From contig JAQTTS010000134.1 in assembly GCA_028710655.1 (NCBI GenBank), forward strand, positions 1 through 6,026: a DNA stretch of 6,026 nt, read 5' to 3'. The translations under genes were made by a program, and so were the position numbers. The first letter of the stretch is position 1. Every line of letters starts with the position of its first letter. This document shows, piece after piece, positions 1 to 5,448 of this stretch. The notes under the pieces are model-generated. The model made no database searches, was not told the DNA's origin, and saw only the letters and a program-made list of their open reading frames with translations. The DNA comes from Dehalococcoidales bacterium. GTDB lineage: Bacteria > Chloroflexota > Dehalococcoidia > Dehalococcoidales > UBA5760.

Positions 1-832
1 GTGGCCAAAAGGGCGGAGTTGCGGTTGGGCTTACCTCAACTTGGGCTTGCACCTCAATGCTTTCACCGGGAGCCAAGTTTAATGTATCCGGGGTCATACG
101 TACGCTTACCCCCGGAAGTTGCGTCTCGATCTGTGAGACTGATATGTCCAGCGGCTTGAGAGCCTGCGAAGTTAAGATGATGGTCAGAGTTCCTGTTTCT
201 CCCTGGGGAATAACAGCGCTTTCCGAAGGTTGCATTTCCACCGCTATCATATCCTCCGGTGGGGGAACTACGGATTCCGCGACCTTGGCTAATTCTTTGG
301 TGGAAACGCCTTTCTCTGCCGACAGCACCAGCTTGCGCCCAGGCCTAACAATCCAAGAGAGGTCATTATAGGCGTCCTTATTTTCCAGCATGCCATAGCC
401 ATCCCCAATCTGGACGCGCTCCGCCCAGGGCATCTTCAGTCCGCCCACATCACGCCAATAGATGGTCAGGCGCATTTTTTCGTTGTACTTACCATCTTCC
501 TGAACCAGTTCTTCGTCAGAGATAAGCATGACCACTATCCACTCCGTGTAGCTCCCGGTATCTTTCAGGTACACGCCGCAGACCTCATATCCTTCAGGTA
601 AATATGACGGCGCGTGCACTGGCACGCCAATTATCTGGCTGGCTTCCTCAATTGTCATCCTCTGGAAACCATCAAGTTCGAGATTGCCTGATGTCCCCCC
701 TGAAGGGCCAGGACCGGGGCTCGGGGTAGGCTGAGGCACGGTTGACGGTTCCTGATCACCTGAACGACAGCCACTGCTGGATAACAGGATTAATGCTATA
801 ATCAGAATGCTTAAAGTGATTAGTTTTTTCAT
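1..832 (-). CDS. Lipoprotein with DUF4367-like domain and C-terminal Ig-like region (partial, 3' end outside window)
   Basis: The frame is open from ATG at 832 to the left edge (277 codons), so the C-terminus is missing. Residues 1-22 form a lipoprotein signal peptide: MKK, a hydrophobic stretch, then SSGC with Cys22 as the lipidation site (Ser at -3 is not the usual Leu). A Pro/Ser/Gly linker (about 28-50) follows. Residues about 58-190 resemble DUF4367, with the characteristic PSYLPEGY at 76-82 and a KGVSTKELAKVAESV tail; in known families this domain is often the outer part of anti-sigma factors. Residues about 195-277 look like a beta-sandwich repeat of the NEW3/CARDB kind (IPQGETGTLTI, LAPGESIEV). 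The start overlaps the stop of the upstream gene as ATGA (829-832), with GAGG at 843-846 as a distant Shine-Dalgarno. It is the last visible gene of the sigma-factor cluster. Domain names come from motif memory; the ligand is unknown. Confidence 0.85.
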   Translation of the reverse strand, partial: MKKLITLSILIIALILLSSSGCRSGDQEPSTVPQPTPSPGPGPSGGTSGNLELDGFQRMTIEEASQIIGVPVHAPSYLPEGYEVCGVYLKDTGSYTEWIVVMLISDEELVQEDGKYNEKMRLTIYWRDVGGLKMPWAERVQIGDGYGMLENKDAYNDLSWIVRPGRKLVLSAEKGVSTKELAKVAESVVPPPEDMIAVEMQPSESAVIPQGETGTLTIILTSQALKPLDISVSQIETQLPGVSVRMTPDTLNLAPGESIEVQAQVEVSPTATPPFWP

Positions 833-1131
833 TTCGCACCCGCCTCTTGTTTTATTGATGTTTTTCCTCTTAGTAGATAATAAAGACCGAAACCAATAGG
901 GAATGTGGTTATAGAGACTACTATCCAGACCATCGTCTCCAGCCAGGAGTAGCATCTTTTCCTGGTGTCCCTGCCAACAAAGAGCACTGTAAGAATTATT
1001 GCTGAGGCGAGCATAATCCAGTTTATTGTTTGAACGACAGGAACGCTTATCTTGCCAGCTATAAACCATAAAGTGACGTAGCCTGCAATAAACAGCATAA
1101 AGACTGCTGCGGGTATAGCCAGTCTCTTCAT
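829..1131 (-). CDS. Small three-helix membrane protein
   Basis: This 100-residue protein has three hydrophobic segments at about 5-25, 33-53 and 66-87, separated by a short neutral loop and a basic loop (GRDTRKR, 53-59), and a charged C-terminal tail. The last segment, with W-I-V-x7-FPIGFGLYYLLRGK, recalls the PLDc_N type of small membrane domain (pattern: Trp-rich helix, Pro-Ile-Gly, Tyr-Leu-Leu-Arg), but the resemblance is weak and no function is claimed. ATG at 1131 is the first possible start, because an in-frame TGA lies four codons upstream. The Shine-Dalgarno is poor: GGGGG lies about 13 nt away. It sits 37 nt after the ectodomain lipoprotein and overlaps the next lipoprotein by 4 nt, so it probably belongs to the sigma-factor operon. 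It could be a membrane partner for the lipoproteins or merely co-transcribed. Confidence 0.8.
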   Translation of the reverse strand: MKRLAIPAAVFMLFIAGYVTLWFIAGKISVPVVQTINWIMLASAIILTVLFVGRDTRKRCYSWLETMVWIVVSITTFPIGFGLYYLLRGKTSIKQEAGAK

Positions 1132-1168
1132 AAGTCTTTTTCAACCCCCATTTAATAACGCGATAAAT

Positions 1169-2245
1169 CTATTCAAGTTGTATTTCAAACTCCCAGGGGC
1201 CTTCCCAGTCAGGCCTGATCTCTGGTATCACAAAGGTTAGCTGTTTCGCATCTACCGGCACCGGGTCGAGATAGTTATCATCATCCGGTGAAGCTCCCCA
1301 TCTAAACTCGATTCCACTGTCCAAAAACTGACTGTTAGGGGCTCTGGCTTCTTTGGTCACACCATCTACCACATACTGAGCACTCAAAGGAACGTGACTT
1401 AGCCATTCTGGGTTATTGTAACCGGATACCGGATTATTTGGCGAAGTCATGGTTGCGTAGAAAGTAGCTCCCATTTCGTTGAGCTCAACCCGCTGCAAAT
1501 TGATGACCACATCTACCAGCTTTGTCTCGCTGTTTAGAGTGGTAATAGGTAGGTTGGCTACGGTCTGTGACTGGTTCACTTCGATGGTCTTTTGCATGGC
1601 TCCCTGTGGATATTGAATAAGAAATGCCTTCTTCCTAACACCGGAACCAACGCTATTCTCTGATGACTCAGGACGATAACAGTAATTGGATTCATAGTAA
1701 TACCAGCCTGATGGGACCTGATTTCCATCTTCATCTTTCTGATCCCAGGTCAGGCTATAAGTTATCGCATCGCCCTTAGCCAGCGTTTCTTGACCGGTGC
1801 CGGCGGGAAAAGTCTTTACCGGCATTGATTCGCCGGATTCCGTGTCCGGTAAAGCCAAACCCGGCGGCACAGCAGGTCCAGAGAACACTCCTGCTTTAGT
1901 CAGGTTAACAATCGGTGGAAGTTGGTTGAGAATAACCGGTTCAACCTCTCCCTGCGAGGCGTTGGCCAATACCAGTTCCATTTGAAACTGCTCTCCCGGC
2001 ACGTAAACCAGTTTGGATGGGACAAGGTCTATCTGCACTGAATAGACATTTTCTCGGCCGGTCGGCGGTATGGCTCCTGACATGCCAAATCTGTCAGGTG
2101 GTGGAGTTGGTGATGGAACAACAACAGGTGCCTCGTTAGCAGTTGAGGTTTCCGGTAAGGGAGAAGCTTTTTCCTCTGCGCAAGAGACGATTAATAGAAC
2201 CGAAGTTACCAGTAAAATTCCTATTACTAATTCTGGTAGTCTCAT
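1169..2245 (-). CDS. Lipoprotein paralogue of the anti-sigma ectodomain (BsuPI-like plus DUF4179/DUF5643-like)
   Basis: This is a 358-residue surface lipoprotein. The signal peptide ends in IVSC with Cys22, followed by an acidic/Pro-rich linker (23-52). Residues about 65-190 look like a BsuPI (intracellular proteinase inhibitor) fold: YVPGEQFQMELVLAN, then LAKGDAITYSLTWDQ and the G-x-Q-V-P-S-G-W-Y motif at 174-182. Residues about 208-358 match the end of the anti-sigma factor encoded just upstream: LIQYPQGAM (209-217), NQSQTV (224-229), LDPVP (326-330), and DWEGPWEF (346-353). Unlike that protein it has no zinc finger or transmembrane anchor of its own. ATG at 2245 has GGAGG at 2256-2260 with a 10-nt spacer, and lies 18 nt after the upstream stop. 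It most likely arose by duplication of the anti-sigma outer half with replacement of the front by a lipoprotein signal. Whether it binds a ligand, the anti-sigma factor or envelope material cannot be seen. Confidence 0.88.
   Translation of the reverse strand: MRLPELVIGILLVTSVLLIVSCAEEKASPLPETSTANEAPVVVPSPTPPPDRFGMSGAIPPTGRENVYSVQIDLVPSKLVYVPGEQFQMELVLANASQGEVEPVILNQLPPIVNLTKAGVFSGPAVPPGLALPDTESGESMPVKTFPAGTGQETLAKGDAITYSLTWDQKDEDGNQVPSGWYYYESNYCYRPESSENSVGSGVRKKAFLIQYPQGAMQKTIEVNQSQTVANLPITTLNSETKLVDVVINLQRVELNEMGATFYATMTSPNNPVSGYNNPEWLSHVPLSAQYVVDGVTKEARAPNSQFLDSGIEFRWGASPDDDNYLDPVPVDAKQLTFVIPEIRPDWEGPWEFEIQLE
1188..1210. repeat. Direct repeat copy A (coding, 23 nt, shared with 2283-2305)
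   Basis: This 23-nt stretch is identical to 2283-2305, 1095 nt away. It encodes the DWEGPWEF motif near the C-terminus of the ectodomain lipoprotein. A second identical 18-nt pair, 1595-1612 and 2648-2665, encodes the YPQGAM region. These are conserved remnants of a tandem gene duplication, not a mobile repeat. Confidence 0.9.
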
Positions 2246-2255
2246 ATTATTATTT

Positions 2256-2260
2256 CCTCC
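2256..2260 (-). promoter_or_regulatory. Shine-Dalgarno GGAGG of the ectodomain lipoprotein
   Basis: GGAGG reads on the minus strand 10 nt before ATG 2245, inside the 18-nt gap after the anti-sigma stop codon. It fixes the start and shows that this gene is translated independently rather than by stop-start overlap. Confidence 0.75.
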
Positions 2261-2263
2261 ACG

Positions 2264-3517
2264 CTATTCCAGCGGTATCCTGAACTCCCAGGGGCCTTCC
2301 CAGTCGTTAAGTTGAGTAATGATAAAGATAAGCTCTTGGGCGTCGCTTGGAACAGGGTCAAGCTTGCCAGGTCCTCCTCCCCAAATCAGTTTTATGCCAT
2401 CGCCCTTAGTATTGAAGCCGGCCGTTCCGGCATATTTGGTTATGCCGCCGACAGAGTATTCCGCTTTCGCCATGACAGACATGGTTGGCGGCATTGGAGG
2501 CAATCCATGACCGGTAGGAGGTGCGGTGTAGCCCGGCGGGATGAAGAAGAAGTAATAATTTGAACCGTCTGCCGTCAATTCTACGCGTTCTAGTGTCACC
2601 GTAATGCCATTCACCGTTTGGGACTGGTTCAGGTTAAAGCTGTTTTCCATGGCTCCCTGTGGATACTGTATCAATGCCCGAGAGCCCGGTGTGAAGCTGG
2701 TGCTGCTGTTTCCGTAACGGATGGTAATTTCTCCGAAGAGGATATTATACCAGCCTGGCGGCACCTGTTCTCCTGTGAAGGTTTTCTGATCCCAAGTGTA
2801 ATCTAAAGAAACCTTCTCCCCCGACGCCAAAACCCGCGACTCTGTTCCCGGCGCGGCGGAGAAAAGGGTATCGTTCCAATCCAACCGCGGTGTGACACGT
2901 ATTCCCGGAGGCCACAGTTCCAGAGTCATCGGATTGGCAGAGGTATTGGTCAATGATAAAGTCACATCAATCGATTCTCCGGGCAGATAGCGAGCCTCTT
3001 CAGGAACTACACTCCTCTCAAATGGAGGCGGCGGCGCCGGCATGGGAGGTGGTGGTGTCGGAGTCGGCGTCGGTGTAGGTTCAGTCGGTGATGGGGGTAC
3101 GGTTATCACCGGCGGTGGTACGGTTGGAGCTGGAGGTGGTGAGCTCATTCCCCCGAAGAAGCCACCGAACTGCCAGATGACGATAGCAACGACCAGAATC
3201 ACTACTGCTGTCGCAGCCGTCGCTACACGGCCAAGTGTGAAGCCTGACCAGAATCCTTTGCGGCTTTCCTTCGTTTCCAGTCTATCCCGTATCTTCTCCC
3301 ATGCCTGAGAGGGTGGAGATACTTCATCAGCCATCGACTTCAGCACACCGCGCAGACTGGCCTGTGTTACCGATAAAGCTTCGAGCTCGGCTTGACACTG
3401 CGGACAGCCGGGCAGGTGTGATTCTATATACGCCTTCTCTTTCGGCGTAACCTCGCCGTCAAGATAGGCGGTTAAAAACTCGCGTATTTCCTTGCAGTTC
3501 ATTCCCTCTTCCCTCAT
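2264..3517 (-). CDS. Membrane anti-sigma factor with zinc finger, BsuPI-like and DUF4179/DUF5643-like outer domains
   Basis: This 417-residue protein probably binds and inhibits the ECF sigma factor encoded immediately upstream. Residues 6-60 form a ZAS/zf-HC2 anti-sigma domain: Cys8, then His34-x3-Cys38-x2-Cys41, with the family hallmark YLDGE at 18-22. One transmembrane helix lies at about 98-116, followed by GGFFGG. A Pro/Thr-rich spacer (about 127-166) leads to an outer BsuPI-like domain (about 168-265; TWDQ and G-E-Q-V-P-P-G-W-Y) and a C-terminal beta domain (about 281-417; LIQYPQGAM, NQSQTV, LDPVP, DWEGPWEF). Both outer domains recur in the next gene. ATG 3517 overlaps the sigma stop as ATGA and has GGAGG 7 nt upstream, so it is preferred. 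ATG 3502 (Met6), where typical family members begin, is a plausible alternative. Most ZAS anti-sigma factors have a shorter or different outer part, so the sensor is the unusual feature. Signal unknown. Confidence 0.9.
   Translation of the reverse strand: MREEGMNCKEIREFLTAYLDGEVTPKEKAYIESHLPGCPQCQAELEALSVTQASLRGVLKSMADEVSPPSQAWEKIRDRLETKESRKGFWSGFTLGRVATAATAVVILVVAIVIWQFGGFFGGMSSPPPAPTVPPPVITVPPSPTEPTPTPTPTPPPPMPAPPPPFERSVVPEEARYLPGESIDVTLSLTNTSANPMTLELWPPGIRVTPRLDWNDTLFSAAPGTESRVLASGEKVSLDYTWDQKTFTGEQVPPGWYNILFGEITIRYGNSSTSFTPGSRALIQYPQGAMENSFNLNQSQTVNGITVTLERVELTADGSNYYFFFIPPGYTAPPTGHGLPPMPPTMSVMAKAEYSVGGITKYAGTAGFNTKGDGIKLIWGGGPGKLDPVPSDAQELIFIITQLNDWEGPWEFRIPLE
2283..2305. repeat. Direct repeat copy B (coding, 23 nt, shared with 1188-1210)
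   Basis: This is the second copy of the 23-nt identity described at 1188-1210. Here it encodes the DWEGPWEF motif at residues 405-412 of the anti-sigma factor. Nucleotide identity over this length, in otherwise diverged paralogues, indicates common descent and strong constraint or occasional gene conversion. Confidence 0.9.
3020..3139 (-). repeat. Low-complexity Pro/Thr-coding tract in the anti-sigma gene
   Basis: Codons for residues about 127-166 are almost only Pro, Thr, Ser and Ala, giving (PT)n and PPPP runs; on the plus strand this appears as GGT/GGC/GTC-rich repetition around 3026-3078. It forms the extended spacer that carries the outer domains away from the membrane. Its length may vary between strains by slippage. 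Confidence 0.75.
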
Positions 3518-4062
3518 GCCTCTGCCTCCCCCGGGTTCATCTGTGTCTTCAAATATTTCAAAGACTGGTTTATTCTTGACTTTACCGTGCCCAGCGGTAT
3601 CTCCAGCGCCTCGGCAATCTCCTGGTAGGACAGGTCGTTAAAGTACCTCAGCACCAGAATTGAGCGATGCTTGGTATCCAGAGCATCCATCGCCCTTAGC
3701 AGCCGCTCGTATTCCATCTTGTTGATTAATACATCTTCCGGCTGAGACTGGTGTTTCATATCCGGCAGGTCAATCATCTTTTCTTCAAGTGAGATGGTTG
3801 ATGGCTTTCTCTTCTTTTTCCTTGAGCATTCATTGACGGTGATGCGGTGCAGCCAGGTGGTGAGCTTGCCTTTATTCGAGTCATAGGTATGCCGGAACCT
3901 CCATACTGATATGAACACCTCTTGCAGGGTATCATCGGCTGCCTCTTTACTGCCCGTGATGAGGTAAGCCGTCCTGTAGACCAGCTTCTCATACTGCCGG
4001 TACAGCGTTTCGAAGGCACTTACATCACCCTGCTGCCAATTTTCAGTTAAGTCCGGCATCAT
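3514..4062 (-). CDS. ECF-family RNA polymerase sigma factor
   Basis: This 182-residue protein has the two-domain layout of ECF sigma-70 factors. Region 2 spans about 13-84: FETLYRQYEKLVYRTAYLIT, the core-binding and -10-recognition helix DDTLQEVFISVWR (43-55), and KLTTWLHRITVNECSRKKKRK. An acidic linker (about 88-115) leads to region 4 at about 118-172, with the -35-binding helix-turn-helix LSYQEIAEALEIP-LGTVKSRINQSL. No extra C-terminal domain is present. Met1 and Met2 are consecutive ATGs at 4062 and 4059; AGGG directly before the first makes the second a reasonable alternative, and neither has a good Shine-Dalgarno. The stop overlaps the anti-sigma start by 4 nt, which is the usual coupling of a sigma/anti-sigma pair. 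A promoter-like motif 13 nt upstream suggests self-activation. Function is safe; the target regulon is inferred. Confidence 0.96.
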   Translation of the reverse strand: MMPDLTENWQQGDVSAFETLYRQYEKLVYRTAYLITGSKEAADDTLQEVFISVWRFRHTYDSNKGKLTTWLHRITVNECSRKKKRKPSTISLEEKMIDLPDMKHQSQPEDVLINKMEYERLLRAMDALDTKHRSILVLRYFNDLSYQEIAEALEIPLGTVKSRINQSLKYLKTQMNPGEAEA

Positions 4063-4074
4063 CCCTGCTTAATA

Positions 4075-4101
4075 TATAGTCGTTTAATAAGAAAAAGTTC
4101 A
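4075..4101 (-). promoter_or_regulatory. Candidate ECF-type promoter of the sigma operon
   Basis: On the minus strand TGAAC (4097-4101) is followed by five T's and, 14 nt later, by CGACTATA (4075-4082), ending 12 nt before the sigma start. AAC in the -35 element with a T-run behind it and CG-A/T-C in the -10 element are the usual ECF pattern, though the spacer is shorter than the common 16-17 nt. A very similar motif lies upstream of the SIMPL gene. Inferred self-regulation. Confidence 0.45.
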
Positions 4102-4247
4102 TCAGTTCGAAAAATCCTTTGACGTTCGGCCAGCCCTCCTCGCCGGAAAGAAAACCATTAAGCCTGCTCTCCGCAATTCTAACATTACTCCTCATCTCCA
4201 CCGGAGAACTGTTCCTGCACAAATGCTTCTGTCATGCTCACGTTATT

Positions 4248-4275
4248 CTTATATGATGCAATAATACAATGCAAA
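4248..4275 (-). promoter_or_regulatory. Candidate housekeeping promoter of the sigma operon
   Basis: On the minus strand TTTGCA (4270-4275) and TATAAG (4248-4253) are separated by 16 nt, with AT-rich DNA upstream that could act as an UP element. The matches are four of six and five of six to the sigma-A consensus. A transcript from here would have a leader of about 180 nt. Such boxes arise often in AT-rich DNA, so this is weak. Confidence 0.25.
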
Positions 4276-4313
4276 TATTAATATTTCTTTAATTCTATTA
4301 ATATTCTGAATAT
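4274..4313. repeat. AT-rich block with spaced TATTAATATT copies and palindromes
   Basis: TATTAATATT occurs at 4276-4285 and 4296-4305, exactly 20 nt apart, about two helical turns. The first copy lies in the self-complementary AATATTAATATT (4274-4285). Next to the second is the inverted repeat ATATTC-T-GAATAT (4301-4313). It may be an UP element, a regulator site or simply bent AT-rich DNA. Confidence 0.55.
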
Positions 4314-4322
4314 ACGCTGCGA

Positions 4323-4377
4323 GACTTCGGGCAAGGCCGGGATGATGCCAAGAACAGAGGCGGTCTTGCCCGAAGTC
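4323..4377 (-). terminator. Stem-loop after the SIMPL gene (terminator-like, no U-tract)
   Basis: Arms 4323-4339 and 4361-4377 pair over 17 bp with a single mismatch on the minus strand (A·C) that is a G·U pair on the plus strand; the loop is 21 nt. It begins 13 nt after the SIMPL stop codon. No run of U follows on either strand, so it may be a U-less terminator, a 3' mRNA-protecting hairpin or a dispersed repeat rather than a classical intrinsic terminator. Confidence 0.5.
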
Positions 4378-4390
4378 AAGTAAAGGGAAA

Positions 4391-5263
4391 TTAATCTGCT
4401 TTCCCCGCTACGCTGTAGGCTACCTGCATGTTGATGCTTATTTCTATCTCTCCGGGGCTAACGGATGTCTCAGGGATGACTATCGCGGGAGCCGGCATCG
4501 GCGCTGGTATCTGCATCTCGTAAGACATGACACTGTAACTGGATACAGGCGTTGTGGCACTCTCGTTAATGTAGGTCGGCATGCCCAGCTTCATGCCAGC
4601 CAGCCCGGCTATCTGCTCCGCTTTTCTCTCGGCATCGGCCATGGCTTTTTCTCTGGCTTCGTCATAGTAAGCAGTCGGGTCGTCAACGGAAAAATTGAGA
4701 CTGCTGATGCGCGTATAGTCACCTCCCGCGGCCACTACAGCGTCAATGATGCTGCTGACCTTTTCCATATCCCGTATCTTGGCTACCACCTGGTTAGTCA
4801 CACGGTAGCCGGTGACAACTTCCTGCTGCTGGACATCGTCCCAGCGCGTCCTCTGGCTGATGCGGAAACTCCGCGTCTGGATATCCTTCTCCGCCACGCC
4901 GCTGTCAGTGAGGGACGCCTTCACTTTGTCCATAGCCTCGGAGGCTTTCGCCTGTGCTTCGGCAACAGTCGCTTCCTGCGTCTCGATACCGAGTTGTAAC
5001 AGGGCTATGTCGGGGGTGACAGCCACCTTGCCGCTGCCGCTGACCCAGATACCTTCTGCCTGGGTATTCAGGGATACATTTACCTCGGGCGTTTTCGCCG
5101 GGACAGTAGCGGGCGTTTCTGGATTCGCGGGGATAGACGGAGAAGGTGACGGAGATGGGCTATCCGCCGGACTGGTATTACTACAGCCCATAACGCCAGC
5201 TGTCAGCAATGCCACTGCCAGTAATAAACTAATCGTTAAAATGCTACTTTTTTTCATTTTCAT
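4391..5263 (-). CDS. SIMPL-domain (DUF541) lipoprotein
   Basis: This 290-residue protein has a lipoprotein signal peptide ending VMGC (Cys27) and a Ser/Pro linker (about 31-60). The SIMPL/DUF541 domain (BP26/OMP28/YggE family) spans about 71-286: the opening IWVSGSGKVAVTPDIALLQLG, the long helix AEAQAKASEAMDKVKASL, IQTRSFRISQ (128-137), GYRVTNQV (152-159), the DDPTAYYDEAREKAMADAERKAEQIA helix (194-219), and a closing strand ISINMQVAYSV. Known members form periplasmic or surface rings and are linked to stress tolerance in some species, but their biochemical role is unclear. ATG 5263 is chosen for the perfect AAGGAGGT 7 nt upstream. A promoter motif resembling that of the sigma operon lies upstream, suggesting co-regulation. 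It seems to be a single-gene unit closed by a stem-loop. Confidence 0.93.
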   Translation of the reverse strand: MKMKKSSILTISLLLAVALLTAGVMGCSNTSPADSPSPSPSPSIPANPETPATVPAKTPEVNVSLNTQAEGIWVSGSGKVAVTPDIALLQLGIETQEATVAEAQAKASEAMDKVKASLTDSGVAEKDIQTRSFRISQRTRWDDVQQQEVVTGYRVTNQVVAKIRDMEKVSSIIDAVVAAGGDYTRISSLNFSVDDPTAYYDEAREKAMADAERKAEQIAGLAGMKLGMPTYINESATTPVSSYSVMSYEMQIPAPMPAPAIVIPETSVSPGEIEISINMQVAYSVAGKAD

Positions 5264-5270
5264 CTTGAAG

Positions 5271-5278
5271 ACCTCCTT
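5271..5278 (-). promoter_or_regulatory. Consensus Shine-Dalgarno AAGGAGGT of the SIMPL gene
   Basis: The full AAGGAGGT lies 7 nt before ATG 5263 on the minus strand. This decides the start against the in-frame ATG two codons further in and predicts strong translation, in contrast to the poor site of the sigma gene. Confidence 0.85.
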
Positions 5279-5321
5279 GGATTATTTCTGCCGTTAATTT
5301 CATTCTTCACTTTCACATTGC

Positions 5322-5358
5322 CCGCCTCCGTTATAGTAGTCTATAAGACTATAGGCGG
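5322..5358. repeat. Imperfect palindrome over the -10 region of the SIMPL promoter
   Basis: CCGCCT (5322-5327) and AGGCGG (5353-5358) flank TAGTCT-ATA-AGACTA (5337-5351). An alternative pairing is TATAGT (5332-5337) with ACTATA (5348-5353), stacked on CCGCC/GGCGG with a 5-nt bulge. It covers the candidate -10 element and start of the transcript, so it could be an operator or a 5' leader hairpin. No U-run follows, so a terminator is unlikely. Confidence 0.5.
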
Positions 5359-5377
5359 TTCCAAGCAAAAAGGTTCA
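5350..5377 (-). promoter_or_regulatory. Candidate ECF-type promoter of the SIMPL gene
   Basis: On the minus strand TGAAC (5373-5377), a C and five T's, then CGCCTATA (5350-5357) after a 15-nt spacer. This matches the motif before the sigma gene in both boxes (5/5 and 7/8), with T-run and CTT in the spacer also shared. A leader of about 80 nt would result. An alternative sigma-A reading is TTGAAC with TATAGT at a poor 19-nt spacing. Confidence 0.45.
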
Positions 5378-5380
5378 AGC
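5357..5380. repeat. Direct repeat GGTTC(C)AAGC
   Basis: GGTTCCAAGC (5357-5366) and GGTTCAAGC (5372-5380) are near-copies offset by 15 nt. On the minus strand they read GCTTGAACC and GCTTGGAACC and contain both AAC cores, so a second -35-like element or a regulator site is possible. Confidence 0.5.
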
Positions 5381-5448
5381 GTATATCATGAGACACTTGA
5401 AGCCTCTTCCAGATTTTATAACGGCATACCGGGTTAATAGTTATCTCG

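Larger units (their letters stand above)
4063..4390. other. Gene-free regulatory region between the SIMPL gene and the sigma operon
   Basis: This 328-nt stretch holds no convincing gene. From its right end it contains a 17-bp stem-loop just after the SIMPL stop codon, an AT-rich block with two copies of TATTAATATT, a candidate housekeeping promoter, and an ECF-type promoter motif next to the sigma start. A 27-codon reading frame at 4102-4185 on the minus strand is noted among rejected items. No tRNA or recognisable riboswitch is visible. Confidence 0.7.

Noticed and set aside
57..371. 104-codon open frame on the plus strand
   Set aside because: It is antisense to the left-edge lipoprotein, which has a signal peptide, domain motifs and an ATGA-coupled start.
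1128..1151. 7-codon minus-strand frame (MGVEKDL) whose TGA overlaps the start of the small membrane protein
   Set aside because: Too short to separate from chance, though it could aid translational coupling.
2312..2563. Open frames on the plus strand over the anti-sigma 3' part, including 2319-2510
   Set aside because: They are antisense shadows of the well-supported anti-sigma gene, with no recognisable domains.
3020..3139. Possible tandem repeat array or CRISPR-like pattern
   Set aside because: It is codon-level low complexity for Pro/Thr within an open gene, with no spacer structure.
3042..3308. Gly/Val-rich plus-strand frame
   Set aside because: It is the complement of the Pro/Thr spacer and transmembrane part of the anti-sigma gene; the composition is a by-product.
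4102..4185. 27-codon minus-strand frame (starts MLELRRAGLM) ahead of the sigma gene
   Set aside because: Although GAGGAG lies just upstream, spacing is short, the product resembles nothing, and the frame ends inside the candidate promoter. A leader peptide cannot be excluded.
4812..5297. 161-codon open frame on the plus strand
   Set aside because: It lies antisense to the SIMPL gene, has no Shine-Dalgarno of note and an unstructured composition; the minus-strand gene is clear.
5391..5448. Possible terminator after the right-edge gene
   Set aside because: Only short weak hairpins (CGG-TATG-CCG and GAAG-AGG-CTTC) are visible, with no U-run.
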